A stretch of 64,000 nt of DNA. Source: Sphaerolaimus hirsutus (Eukaryota; Nematoda; Chromadorea; Monhysterida; Sphaerolaimidae). The DNA is taken from the NCBI GenBank assembly GCA_964036195.1, contig OZ038460.1, forward strand, positions 3,723,504-3,787,503. Direction: 5' to 3'. Positions 33,934-46,125 of the stretch are shown here, one piece after another (position 1 is the first letter of the stretch; each line of letters begins with the position of its first letter). Position numbers and translations under genes: made by a program. A model generated the notes under the pieces. That model saw only the letters and a list, made by a program, of their open reading frames with translations. It searched no databases and was not told where the DNA came from.

Positions 33934-34864
33934 GAACTCCTCAACATTAGAACATGTTGAGCTCATCATAATACACTACATTTGTCAAACAATACAGTTC
34001 CGTTTAGCATATTTTTACGTTTTCTCTGGTACCCGGGTAATTGTGCCAGGAAAACGTAACAAAGCGTAACGGTATTTTTGAAAGCGTAAACGTAAACGTA
34101 AGTATAAATACCCGAATAACCGGGTATTTCGGGTAAACGTAAATACGTTTTCGCAACTCTGCTCTAATATAAGACACAGATGGCTGCATGCCAAAACGCA
34201 TCAAATCGTAAAAACAGTTGCCAAACATGGCGTAAAATGAAGAAAATGGGTGCCGAAGGGCACTTAGACAATTCTGTGCAACTTGTATAGGCCTGGTTCA
34301 CCTATTTCATTACATTCCAGTTTGATCAAATGAATTGTGTTGATGTTCACTTTTGGTAATATGTTTGAAAAATCTGACAAAAACAATATAAGGTATACCT
34401 CTAATATAAGGTGCCCTCTAATATAAGGTAAACCAAAATGCCGAAAAAAACTGACAAAATTAACGTAAGGTATACCTTATATTAGAGGTAATACGGTATT
34501 TATTGTTTGTAATTTTGTGGCTTTCAAAATGGATTCCGATGACAAAGTCACTGTCAAAAGTAGAAACAGTGGTGTTTTCTGCTGCTCAGCAGCGACAGCA
34601 CTCTCTAAAACATTTTTGACGCTTTCCTGGGTATATTAAAAATACATGTTGCTTTAGTATAAATACTCAGAATTTGGAAAGTATATTTATGTTTACGCTT
34701 ACGCTTTTAAAAAGTAACATTGTTTTTACAACTCTGGTGTTCGGCCCGGTACAATATAAAAATGGATCCCACCCAAAGGAAAGCCCAATTGAAATCCATT
34801 TCGTCTCTTCAACAATCATTAAAAAATCAAATTTTCAAATTCCACATTTTGAAATACAGTAACC

Positions 34865-35867
34865 ATGTTGAAGGTGACACTCGTTCTGCTGTGCCTGTCC
34901 GCCCTGCGTGTTGTGGGTACGTTTCGCTTGTTTTGGTTCAGCGAACACTCGTTCTCGTGGTGACCATTAACGATGGGGAAAAAATTCGAAAATTTGAAAA
35001 CCTTTTCGTATTTCCCAATTATTTTGTAGTTTTTGAATTTTTATTTGACCACCAGAAAAACACTTGAAAATCGATTTATTTATTTTTTAATTCGAAAATG
35101 TTTTCAAATTTTCGAACTTTTGGGATATTTTTGGTTTAACATGAGTGCAAAATGCAGAATTCCAAATTCAAAACATCAATTTCCCATGGACCTTTTTGTA
35201 GCGGCAGAACATTCAACATAGGTATATTAGGTATGTGCAATTGTGCACAGGGAAAATTAGAAAATGCAATTTAATGCAAAAAATTAGTAGCAAAGTACAA
35301 AATGCAAAGTAGTGAAAAAGATTTGAAAATTCGAAAGGTCATCAAAAAGATTAAAAAATTCGAAAATTCAATACATGCCAAATTTGAGGAAAATCGAAGA
35401 CATTTATACACCCCAAAAAAACATTTGCATCAGCGGTTGTAACCGTATTGCAGAAATTTTCTGCATGCAAATTTAGTGTTTATTAACCTAATTAACATGC
35501 AAATAACCTATACACACCAATTGTTGACTTTTAAAAAATTTGATTTTTTTCCGGGGACCGGTCCCCGGCCGGGGCCTGTGTAAATAGCCAGTATGAAAAC
35601 CTACCATAATTGTATGAATAAAATTTGGTGATAAATTTCGCAATTGATTATTTGCAACGAACTATTATGATAGAAAAATGTAAAAGTTTTGACTCATGAT
35701 TCAGATGGGTTATGGTAGGTTATCATACTAAGTGTGATGTCCGCCGCGTATAACCACGGTCCCCCTGCAGCTGCGGCACAGTGGTCGCGCCCGGTCTACG
35801 CGTGCATCAAAGACCACCACGTGGGAGAGCACAAGTGCACTTCCACGCCCAATATGGATCCGTGCAG
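34865..35867 (+). CDS. Secreted Cys-rich protein, third paralogue (signal-peptide exon plus exon 2)
   Basis: Exon 1 (34865-34916) encodes a signal peptide, MLKVTLVLLCLSALRVV, and ends in phase 1 at G|gtacgt. Exon 2 (35771-35867, 97 nt) follows a CCCCCTGCAG acceptor and restores the frame as AAAQWSRPVYACIKDHHVGE. It ends in the good donor AG|gtctg. Exon 2 is highly similar to 26914-27010 and 57533-57629. The product should be secreted; the family is unknown to me. Intron 1 (854 bp) and intron 2 contain MITEs. Exon 3 (CCRSVEW...) was not found before the gap at 43235, so the gene is either broken or continues in missing sequence. The start codon is supported by the hydrophobic leader and the phase match. 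Confidence 0.65.
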
Positions 35868-36290
35868 GTCTGTTTTCTTGTGGAATGTACCGTGAATCCT
35901 TGATTCGTACCCTCCCTTGAATACTCCCCCCTAAAAAACCTTGCCCAATCCAAATGAAGCATACAATTCTGAAAGTCGCCGAGTCCACGAAATGCGATTG
36001 TGTCCGAGTTGGTGTCCATGGTGGACTTTCTCTGTCCCGTCACATTTCTTGCATATTTGTGGCTATTTACACAGGTCCCGGCTGGGGACCGGGACCCGGC
36101 AAAAAATAATTTTTTTTAAAAGTCAATAATTTGTGTGTATGTGTTCTTTGCGTGTTAATTAGGTTAATTAACACCAAAGTTGCATGCACAAAATTTCTGC
36201 ATGACGGTTACACACGCCGATCCAAATTTTTTTTGGGGGGTGAATAGATTCATTCGATTTTTCTCAAATTTGGCATGCGTGTACTCCTTT
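35373..36290. repeat. Inverted repeat pair around exon 2 (GGGGACCGGTCCCC family)
   Basis: The arm 35373-35580 (ends CCGGGGACCGGTCCCCGG) is inverted at about 36060-36290. Shared words include GACTTTTAAAAAA and TTAATTAGGTTAATTAAC. The Cys-rich exon 2 lies between the arms. More GGTCCCCGG-type repeats follow at 36400-36660. Confidence 0.7.
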
Positions 36291-36727
36291 GTTAAGTGAG
36301 TTCACATGCCAAATTTGAGCTCAGAGCAGTCAGTGAATATTAATTTATTTATAGTTAAAGTTTTGTCGATCACTGTATTTTTCTACAGTGCATGAAATCC
36401 TGCCGGGGACCGGTCCCCGGCAATATTGAAATGGTCCCGACCGGGGCCAAATGTCCCCGGTGAGAAAATTATTTTTTCAGTATACAACGATTTTTGGTCC
36501 CCGACCGGGGTCGTTTGGCCCCGGTACCACACAAAAATTGCTGGTACTTTTCGGCACTTTGTGGTAAATGTCCCCGGTCGGGGCCAAACGACCCCGGTGA
36601 GACAAATTTTTTTTCAGTAAACAGAAATTTTTTGGACCGTACAGGGTCCATTCGGCCCGTGTGCCTTATAAAAATTTATTGCATTAGGGTGTTTAATTTT
36701 GTGTGATTATATTTAAATAAAAATACA

Positions 36728-37425
36728 TGAGCGGGCTGACAGTGCTCGCCATTCGCGCTAGGGGTAAGCTACGGTCATAAAATTTTAACACGTAAACGGA
36801 ACGGGTGTTTTGCGTTTTCACCCAAAATTTCACCCCTCTAGCTTCACCCACTGCGGAACTGTGGGGGTTACAATTTCGGTCATTTTGTACTGATGTACAC
36901 ATGGTGCTCTAGCTCAACGCTGCTTTCAGTTGTGATCATGAAACTTTGGCTAGTGTAAGCCAGTGTGTTGGCAATGTGCTGATAGTATTCAAAACTTTTA
37001 TCAACATCATTGCTATTAAAGTAAAATTAATATGCAAATCAGGGTGATGTGCAAAAAACGTGGGAACTGTGATTGATGTTTTGGTGATCATCTGAGATCA
37101 TGTTGTATTACAATGATTTTAATGTTCTTTTTAAATGTGGAGTAAATAATTATGTCAATCAAATTTCATTTGTGTTTCATTACTAATCTGTACTGGACAC
37201 ATTACCTGTGTTCAACAGCGGTGTGCATGTGCAGAGCACCATGTGTACATCAGTACAAAATGACCGAAATTGTAACCCCCACAGTTCCGCAGTGGGTGGA
37301 GCTAAAGGAGTGAAAGTTTGGATGAAAACTCAAAACACCTGATATATTAACATGTTACAATTTTATGACCGTAGCTTACCCCTAGCGCGAATTGCGAGCA
37401 CTCTCCAGGGACTTTTCAGCCTGAC
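36728..37425. mobile_element. Palindromic element with about 190-bp arms
   Basis: GCTAGGGGTAAGCTACGGTC and CCCACTGCGGAACTGTGGGG in the left arm are inverted in the right arm (37225-37425). The loop of about 310 bp is AT-rich and unassigned. Confidence 0.75.
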
Positions 37426-38266
37426 CATGTACATGCATGTGTCCCATGCTGTTGTAAATACATTGGCCGATTTTGATGTCATTTAAGTATGTTGGGGTTT
37501 GGGGTCTACCGTCTGGGCTATGACCAAAAATTTTTGTTTGCTCAAATAATCCCCCAGTCCTGAGAAAAACGGGGTCTATATAAAGGTGTTCATTTTGTAT
37601 GCCTTATCTGGACATTGATTTTGAAGCTTAATAAGTTGGTCATTTATGGGCTGTTTTGGATCGGTCAACAATTAAAATGATCAGGACAGCGTGCATATTC
37701 AATTTTTGTGGTCGGATTAGTGATGTGTAAATTTCATATGCTGATTTGATACAGTTGAATGAAAATGCATGCAACTTTAAAACTCAATATCTCAGCAATT
37801 TCTCAACCGATTTTCACCAATAAACACTTTAAATGATCAGAATCACCTGGAGCTTCCATGTTCCATTTATGTTCTGATTATCAGCTGCCACTCCTAGACC
37901 CTGTAAACGACTCTGAAAAGTGTCAATGACCCTTTGAAATTTCATGTGTCATGTAAAATATCCTATAAAGTGTCGTGTGTATCCAAATCTTATTTTATCA
38001 TATCCAAATCTTATGTTTTTGTATCCAAATCTTGCTTTTGACATAAGATTTGAATAACCTTCCTCGAATAACCTCCCTCCCTTGAATAACCTCCCTCTAA
38101 CTCCTCTAAAGTTGGCCTTGAATAATGCCCCTTGAATAAATCCATCCCTTAGATAAAATAGTTCACATTGAATAATTCCCACCTTGAATACCACACCCCT
38201 TCAAAAAACTGAACCTAGAATAACACCCCTTGAATAAATCCCTCCTCATTTAGTAATTCCTTGCTT
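37426..38266. other. Diverged relative of the 46-kb palindrome plus CTCGAATAACC repeats
   Basis: 37560-37880 shares phrases such as CCGATTTTCACCAAT with the palindrome at 46126-47381. 38050-38240 is a run of CTTGAATAACCTCCC-type words. No gene. Confidence 0.45.
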
Positions 38267-38790
38267 CAGGGGTATCTTGAATTTTGACCCTCCGAGTGGT
38301 TGGATAGATAGCAAATCGCTCCTCCGGAGGGATAGATAGCTGAAACATTTTCTGGGGGGGGGGGTTGGGGGGGGGGGGTTGTGGTGGTTCGATATATAGG
38401 CTTTTTTGGGGCATAGAAGGAAGAAAAGGGAGAAAAATCGCTAAAAGTAGGTGTAAAATAGCTCAAAATGGGTATACAAGAGCATATAGTACTTAAAATA
38501 GCTGAAAATAGGCAGTTAGACGCATAAACCAGTGATTTTGGAGGTGAAAATCTATATATAGGTATGAAAAATAGCGATTTTGAGCGAAAATTGGGGTATA
38601 GTTTCTGAAAAATCGCTCCAGATAGGTAGATAGCTGAGCGATTTGGGGGGGGGGTTAAGGGGGTAGTAGCCCAAAATTTTGCCTCCGGGATAGATAGATA
38701 GCTGAGCATCCTCCGGGATAGATAGATAGCTGGGCGGTTTGGGGGGGGGTAACCCCCCCCCAACCCCCCCCCCCCCATTCGAGACCCCTG
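38267..38790. mobile_element. hAT-type MITE, AGCTATCTATC family
   Basis: CAGGGGTATCTTGAATTTTG and ATTCGAGACCCCTG form the ends, with identical flanks CCTTGCTT (38259-38266 and 38791-38798). It is very similar to 15789-16300. Confidence 0.92.
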
Positions 38791-39089
38791 CCTTGCTTCA
38801 GTAAGATGTGATTGAGATTGATTAGTCCTTGGTTGGTTAATTTTGTGCACGATTCCTGCATGGTACTTGCAGACAGTGCAAACAAGTTGTAACAAGTTGC
38901 ATAAGTGCAAATCATTGTCATTTTGTGACATAAGGCTGCACAATACCGTATGAGTAGATAGCGAAAGCAAAACATAGGCAGAACAGATGGTGTGCATATG
39001 TATGGCGGTGAACATCAAAACATAAATGATCAAACAACATCAATTTTTTCATACGGCAATGTATTCAAGCAGGGCAATGTATTTTTCAG

Positions 39090-39163
39090 ATGCTCGATAG
39101 ACTCGCCAAAGTAATCGAGCAAGCCAATGTGAATGAACACGTCATTAAGATCAAAGAAATACG
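39090..39163 (+). CDS. Possible isolated coding exon, unknown gene
   Basis: TTTTTCAG precedes 74 nt reading MLDRLAKVIEQANVNEHVI and KIKEI, then ACG|gtatgt. The acceptor tract, the strong donor and the protein-like codons support an exon. No neighbouring exon with a matching phase was found. It could be part of a gene interrupted by the large element at 39225, or a chance match. Confidence 0.35.
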
Positions 39164-39224
39164 GTATGTTTGTTTTCTTTTTAGTCATATATTCTTTTGT
39201 CTGTATTGTGGCGCTATTTACAGC

Positions 39225-42200
39225 AGCCCATACAAAGGACCGGTTCCCAGTGAAAAATAATTTTTTTCAAAAGTCAATAATTGGTGTGTATGGGTTGCTT
39301 GCATGTTAATTAGGTGAATTACCACAAAATTTACATGCACAAAATTTTTGCAAGACAGTTACACGCACTGATGCATTTTCTTTGTACAAGTGTATAATTT
39401 TTGTTGGATTTGTCTCAATTTTGGCATGTGTGTACTCCTTCGTTTAGTGAGTATGCATGCCAAATTTTAGCTCAGCGCAGTCACCAGTTCTTAATTTTTT
39501 TGCTTTCATTTTTGTCGTTCACTGTATTCTTGTATAGTGAACGAAATCCCACCAGGGACCGGTCCCTGGTGGCAATAGAAACGGCCCTGACTTGGGCCAA
39601 ACATCCACAGTGAGAAAATTTTTTTTCAGTAAACAAAGAATTTTGGTCCCCAGCTGGGGCCGTTCATCCCCGACAGGGTCAGGGACAAAAATTATTTGTT
39701 TACTGAAAAATACATTTTCTGACCAGGGCTTGATCAGGGCTTTTTCTATTGGCCCCACACAAGCTGGTTTTCAAGGTTCCCTCTGTGAAAACCCATTATT
39801 TTGTTTTCAAATTCATTTAAACAGTCTGTGTAATGAGCCAAACGGCCGCCATCTTTGTTTTTTTTCTATTTTTCCTCCGGAAGAACACATATTTGAAAAC
39901 TCTGGTAAAATGCTGCAGACAAAATATTTTTTTGTCGAATAAGTACAAATTTGTAGGACAAGCTGTAAGCGGCATGTGATGCAGAAAATTATGCTTGATT
40001 TTTGGGACTGTATTGTATATTTTTAGCGCTGTTATACATATTTTTAAAAATTAATTCATTTTATAACTATAAATATTTTTAAAAATTTGGTTTTACATTG
40101 TATATGATATCCGTCTCAGATATATGTCCAGTTTTTTTTTCTCTTTCATTTGATACCATGTTTCATGATAGAAGTTCAAAGATGATGGAGAAATTGTTGT
40201 GATGCTCAAAACATTAAATAATTTTTTAAAATTACATCCCTGTATCTGTAATTATCACATTATCACAGTAAAAAGCCCTTATTTTTTCACATCAAACAAA
40301 AAAAAACTGAATTCAATAACATTTCTGCAAAACAAGTAATGATATTTTTATACAATTCACTTTATAATTTTTTTAAAAATCACAAGTGCAATTCAAACAG
40401 CTGATTTTGTATGTAAATGAAAGCCAAAAAAATGAACAACAAGTGAACACTGACTGCGACGATGTCACATTCAATACACTAGCACAAAAAAATAAAAACA
40501 ATTTTATTGTATTGTTTTCAGAAATGTTTTCATTTAATATTACAATCTGTCACGAAATTTAACATAAACATGAACCTTTTTGAAAACTCAAAAGTTATCT
40601 GGATCTATCCATGGAAATGAGGAATTGAGTGAAAGTCTTGAAAAAGAAATGTAAAGATGCAAAAAAGGCTTGGAAAAATCACATAGTCTTTTTATGTTTC
40701 CAGAGATTTTTTCAAAATTATTTACTGTATGTGCACAACTTCCAAGTGTCAGTGCAAAGGGTATAAATTAACTGCCAAGCACCCAGTGGAGGCCATTACA
40801 ACACTCCAGCCTGCAGCAAAAACTCCAAAAACTCCAGTCCAGCTGAGCCAAGCAGTGCTCAGGAAAACTCAGCTTAGTAAATGTGATGCAAGGTGAAAGT
40901 GCACAAAATAAGACATATGTTATATGCATAAAATCAGGTTTGGCAGCTAGCCAGATACTGTTTAGTTGTTTGGTCACCTTGGAGTGTTGATGCTGGTATT
41001 GACCCAAAGATTGTGCAAGCAGTTGGTCATACTGGTTTAATTCACCAATGACTGGCAATTGAGCAGTATCTAAGTCTGCCATGAGTACATCAAAACCAGT
41101 CTTTCATTTTCTCTGTGATGGCATCTTGAATTTCATCCCTGTGATTTGCATCTGAAATTTCATTTAGCCCATTGTACAGAGTGCCAACCTAACTGCATGT
41201 ATAAATCACTTTCACAAATATTTATCAATTAATGAAATGAAAAATTATATATATATTTATATTTTAATGCAAGATCATGACTAACAATTGCATGGTACAC
41301 ACAAATTTCAGAAAGATTGATTTAATTAACAGTAGTACCAAGTCCCAGATTCGGTGTTGTTGATAAATTTATGAATTCTGTCATGTTATAAGTACTTTTC
41401 AAGATTGGTAATAACTTATGGAAACAGGTGACATATACAGTTGTCACCTGAAACGTCGCCACAGTGACGTTTTTTAAAAAAAGATATTTTATTTTATATG
41501 CATCCCAAGTTTTCTACAACCCCATCAGTACATGCAGCATAAAATACTGCATGTACACTCTTAATTTTACATTAACCCATCCATCCAGTGTTTTTTTAAG
41601 GATTTTGGAGTAAGTTGGCGAAAATCCATAAACTAGCGACGCCTGGCGACGATTTTGCTACTTTTTGTGTGTACAGCGACGCATTTTCACATATGTTGCA
41701 CAGATATTGAAAACTGGCACGTACAGCGACGTACAGCGACGTCGCTGTACGTTGCACTTTTCACAAATGTTCAGCAAATTTGAAAACTAGAATGTACATT
41801 TTTCGAAAACTACATTATTCAATTTTAAGTTTTCAAAATTGTCTTCAGAGTATTTTGTTGGCGACGCGTCGCCTATGCGTCGCCTACGCGTCGCCCTACA
41901 GTTTTCAAAAATGTTCTGCAAATGTGAACTTTGAACGGCAAATGTGACTTGCCGAAACCAATATTCACATATGCTGTCACTTTTTGAAAAATAAAAGTGC
42001 AAATTGCACACTTTTTGAATTCCGTACAGCGACGCATCGCCTAGGAGAGTTTTCAAAAAGGAACATTGAAAACCAGCTTGTGTGGCCACATTGCTGCTGG
42101 GGACCAGTCCCTGGTGGGATTTCATTCACTATACAAAAATACAGTGAATGAAAATTGAAAGCATAAAAAACAAGTACCGATAACTGCACTGAGCTGAATT

Positions 42201-42430
42201 TGGCATGCACACTCACTTAATGAAGGAGTACACACATTCCAAAATTCAGACAAATCCTACAAATTATACCCTCACCCAAAGAAAATGCATCAGCGCATGT
42301 AACCATCTTGCAAAAATTTCATGCATGCTAATTTGGTGATAATTAACGTAATTAATATGCAAACAACCCATACACACCAATTATTGCCTTTTGAAAAAAA
42401 TATTTTTCACCGGGGACTGGTCCATTATAA
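39225..42430. mobile_element. 3.2-kb element with long inverted repeats (GGGACCGGTCCC family)
   Basis: 39242-39560 (AAAAGTCAATAATTGGTGTG, GATGCATTTTCTTTG, CCAGGGACCGGTCCCTGG) is inverted at about 42090-42425. The interior (39800-42060) is AT-rich. A GCGACG-rich patch (GTACAGCGACG, CGTCGCCTACGCGTCGCC) lies at 41630-42045. A 104-codon frame on the minus strand (41082-40768) starts MADLDTAQLPVIGELNQ; it is unassigned and may be chance. No transposase recognised. Confidence 0.6.
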
Positions 42431-42477
42431 AACAAACATAACATATACTTTTGGAGGTGAGTTTTACAAGGGAATGG

Positions 42478-43040
42478 GAACACTCAACTAACGGGGGGGG
42501 GGGAGAGGGGGGGTTGAGAGTGAAAAAATGGAGTAGCTTAGCATATTCCTTGGGAGGGTGTATATAAATTTTTCAATTTGTCTCAATTTTTGCGTGTTTA
42601 CTTTGATTTGTCTCAATGTGTTTACTTCTTCGTTTAATGAGTACACATGCCAAATTTCAGCTCAGAACAGTTAGCGGTTCTTATTTTTTTATGCTTTTAT
42701 TTTTATCATTCACTGTATTTTTGTATAGTGAATGAAATCCCACCAGGGGACTGGTATTTTTTATTTTTTTCTACACTCAACTAACAGGGGGGGGGGGGGT
42801 CGAGAGGATAAAATGGAATAACTTAGCATATTCTTTAGGAGGGTGTATAGAAATTTTGCTATTTGTCTAAATTTTTGTGTGTTACTTCAATTTGTCTCAA
42901 TGTGTTGACTACTTCGTTTAGTGAGTACGCATGCCAAATTTCAGCTCAGAGCAGTTAGTGGTTCTTATTTTTTAATGCTTTTATTTTTGTCAATCACTGT
43001 ATTTTTGTATAGTGAACAAAATCCCACTGGGGACTGGTAA
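42478..43040. repeat. Two tandem units of about 300 bp
   Basis: CTCAACTAACGGGGGG at about 42482 recurs as CTCAACTAACAGGGGG at about 42777. Both are followed by GTAGCTTAGCATATTC-like and GAGGGTGTATA-like phrases and end GAA(T/C)(G/A)AAATCCCAC. Confidence 0.7.
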
Positions 43041-43234
43041 GAACTAGGGTGTCAAAAAATTTTTTTATGAAAATCTGAAAATGGAAAGGTAAATTTTCCC
43101 CCTGTCGGGGACAAACATCCCCGGTCGGGTACGATCATCCCCGGTTGGGGACGAACATCCCTGGTCGGGGACCAAAATTATTTGTTAACTGAAAAAAAAA
43201 CTTTCTCACCGGGGATGTTTTGACCCCGGTCGGG

Positions 43235-43434
43235 NNNNNNNNNNNNNNNNNNNNNNNNNNNNNNNNNNNNNNNNNNNNNNNNNNNNNNNNNNNNNNNNNN
43301 NNNNNNNNNNNNNNNNNNNNNNNNNNNNNNNNNNNNNNNNNNNNNNNNNNNNNNNNNNNNNNNNNNNNNNNNNNNNNNNNNNNNNNNNNNNNNNNNNNNN
43401 NNNNNNNNNNNNNNNNNNNNNNNNNNNNNNNNNN
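43235..43434. other. Scaffold gap, 200 N
   Basis: Exactly 200 N, a placeholder. The contig to its right enters the duplicated segment within 160 bp. Confidence 0.99.
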
Positions 43435-44021
43435 CGTCGAAATCTGGAAGAGCCCCGACCTGAAACCATAATATATCCAAATTTCAACATTTTTCGCCAA
43501 GCGGTTCCCGAGTTATTAACACGTGCTGACTGGCGAACCCCCCCCCCCCCGCAAAATGCTAACACCAAAATCCCCTCTGGTCGCACCTGGTCGCGATATC
43601 GTCGACGATAAATTTAAATCTCGCTATCCGTGTTGAAAAGGCAGCCTAAAATTGGCTTACCAAAACACCAAAATTTTAACTGCACAAATTGATCGAAATT
43701 TAGTAAAAACTATCATTCCAATTGAAGTAATTTCGAAACAAATGAACCACAGCACTGCGACACATGAGCCAAATAGAAGTGGCATCGAAAAGGCACTCAT
43801 TTCACCCAGTGTCATTTTTGGATACAGCTCTTCGTTGCGGTCACACACGACTGGACCGCGCCTGCGTAAGTGTTTATATCCCATATAAAATGGCTAAAGC
43901 CAACAAAGAGTGGACGCTGCACCTAAACATGTGTATGCTTTTGAATGCACAAAAGTAATATATCATATACCATGCCGATTTTCTTATCGAGCTATCAAAA
44001 GATGTATATCAAGGGAATGTA

Positions 44022-44229
44022 TACAAATGCTAATAATATAGGCTATCAACACAGCAAACTGCATCACAAGAAACAATTTCACCAAACTTTTGCATGGCAG
44101 TGTGAGCTGTGTCAAAGTGCTGCAATCATTAAAGATACAAAAAGCTCACGCTGCCATGCAAAAGTTTGGTGAAATTGTTTCTTGTGATGCAGTTTGCTGT
44201 GTTGATAGCCTATATTATTAGCATTTGTA
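44022..44229. repeat. Hairpin with about 85-bp arms
   Basis: AATGCTAATAATATAGGCTA ... TTGCATGGCAG at 44022-44101 is inverted at 44152-44229, with a loop of about 50 bp. It is inside DNA specific to copy B (43880-45035), which otherwise holds CTCGAAACTCGAT-like words only. Confidence 0.85.
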
Positions 44230-45641
44230 AATTTGCATGGGGGTTCTTTTCGACACGGGCTATTCAATGGTATAATGGGTTTTGCCGTAGCTTGTCGCGT
44301 TCCGAAGTTATTGCGATTTAAATTTTGCGATTTCCGCATTTTGGTGTGTCTGACCATATTATGGGTGGGTCGCTTGCGCCCTCCCTCGGCAGCGAGGGAT
44401 GGCGCTGGCGCGCCCACCCGATAATTGAGGCGTTTGGTTCCGTAACTCGATAACAACCAAAGTGAAAAAAAATTGAGTTAGGTGTGGGATCTCATATAAG
44501 TGTACATATCTGTATATGATGTAAGAAAATCAGCTCAATATCTAACACCATTCCCGAGATACAGAGACACCGGATTTTTGAAAAAAGTGTAAATTTTCAT
44601 CCGATACTCGATATCTCCACCATCAAAATGGTGAATTTTCACTCGAAACTCGATAACTCCATAAATATCTATCATATTTTTCACTCGAAACTCGATATAT
44701 CCACTGAAAAAACTTTGCATCCGAAACTCCTTATAAATGATGGCACAAATCCCATACAAAAATGAAGTTTGCATCCGAAACTAGCTATCAAATTTAGTTC
44801 GTTAAATTTGTTGCCGTTATGACAGTCAAATGGCCCTAACTCTAGCCATATTTGCCGGCCAGAGGATTGTAAATATGGATAAAGTAGAGAAATTCGTTGG
44901 CTTTTCAAAAATTATTGGGCAAGAGTTGTCACTCAAAGCGTGCCCACTCAGGCCACTCTCAAATTTTTAAATGCAATTTTCACAAAACTGAAAAACATGG
45001 AGTTATCGAGTTTCGGAAGCAAACTCCTCAATTACACTCGGCGGACCACGTTCCAGAATTACGCCTGATTCCTGGGAGCACTCGCAGACCCTGTAAAATG
45101 TCTAATGCCATGCAAAGTGTCAAAAGTCATGGAAAATGCCCTGCAAAATGGCAAACGAGTTGCCATTTTGCAGGGCATTTTCTCTGACTTTTGACACTTT
45201 GCATTACATTTGATATTTTACAGGGCCTGGTATTGGCACCAGTAATCAAATGCATTCAAAAGAGAACTATGGGCTTTCAAAAAAAATTGAATTTCGCAGA
45301 AAACTGTTGTGTGTAGTTCCAATCAGAATGAACTAACAGTTAATGGTATGGTGAATTTATAGCTACAAATTTAAAAAGTGACCTGTTTTCAAAATAATAT
45401 TTCCCTATAACCGCCATCAATTTGTCCCTCGCCTTATCAATCGCCTTATTAAATGCAATCCATTCCACCAAAATCCTTTCTGCAAATAAATGACTGCGGT
45501 AGGTTGACAATCCTAATTGGGAAATATCCGTGCATTTGCACACACGCCGATTTCGGTGTAGATTGCGTGCGATATTTCTGGCACGTCGTTATCTGGATGT
45601 AGCCTCCTGTGTGAAGTTTGCGGTTTGCAATAAGTTGAGTA

Positions 45642-46051
45642 CAGTATTACCGTCGAAATACCCCCAGGGGGGTTTATTATTTCGCCAGCAAAATTTGAGG
45701 GGGGATAATTCGAGGGGGGTCTATTATTTCGCCAGAAATTTTCAGAAATTCCCCATACTCAGATGTAGAAAAATCAAACAATTACATAGATGTATATGTG
45801 TTTATAGGCATATATAACTGTATCTACACATAAAACATTCCTTAACATCACTCAATCATCATTTTTCACGTGTGTTCCGCATTGTACAGATCACAAACTG
45901 CGGTATTTGTCATGTACGTTCACTTGACACTCAATTTTGGGGGGGTGTATTTCGAGGGGGGCGTTTATTATTTCCTCAGCCGAATATTAGGGGGGGGGTA
46001 TTTCGAGGGGGGGGTTTATTCAAAGGGGGGGGATAATTCGAGGTAATACGG
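45642..46051. mobile_element. TA-flanked MITE, GTATTACCTCGAAATACCCC family (copy B only)
   Basis: CAGTATTACCGTCGAAATAC and CGAGGTAATACGG are the ends, flanked by TA. Copy A has the empty site GTTGAGTAGTGAGG at about 15647. Confidence 0.88.
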
Positions 46052-46125
46052 TAGTTAGGTTGAGGGGTTTCAGGCATAGCTGAAATCGGGGGTAGCATTT
46101 TAGGGGAAGGGGGGTCGGCCTGTCG

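Larger units (their letters stand above)
32834..34161. mobile_element. hAT-type MITE, CAGAGTTG family, nested
   Basis: CAGAGTTGTACAAATACTGG and CGTTTTCGCAACTCTG form the ends. Flanks CTATAATA / CTCTAATA match 7 of 8. It holds the inverted MITE pair 33073-33321 and 33519-33770 and a TGCCAATTCCG-type element. Confidence 0.75.
32703..34496. mobile_element. TA-flanked TIR element (CTCTAATATAAGG), host of a nested stack
   Basis: CCATATTACCTCCAATATAA and the inverse ATTAGAGGTAATACGG at 34496 are flanked by TA. Subterminal repeats read AATATAAGGTATACCTC. It contains the element 32834-34161. Confidence 0.75.

Noticed and set aside
40768-41082. 104-codon minus-strand frame MADLDTAQLPVIGELNQ
   Set aside because: Not recognised and inside a repeat element; reported only within that element's description.
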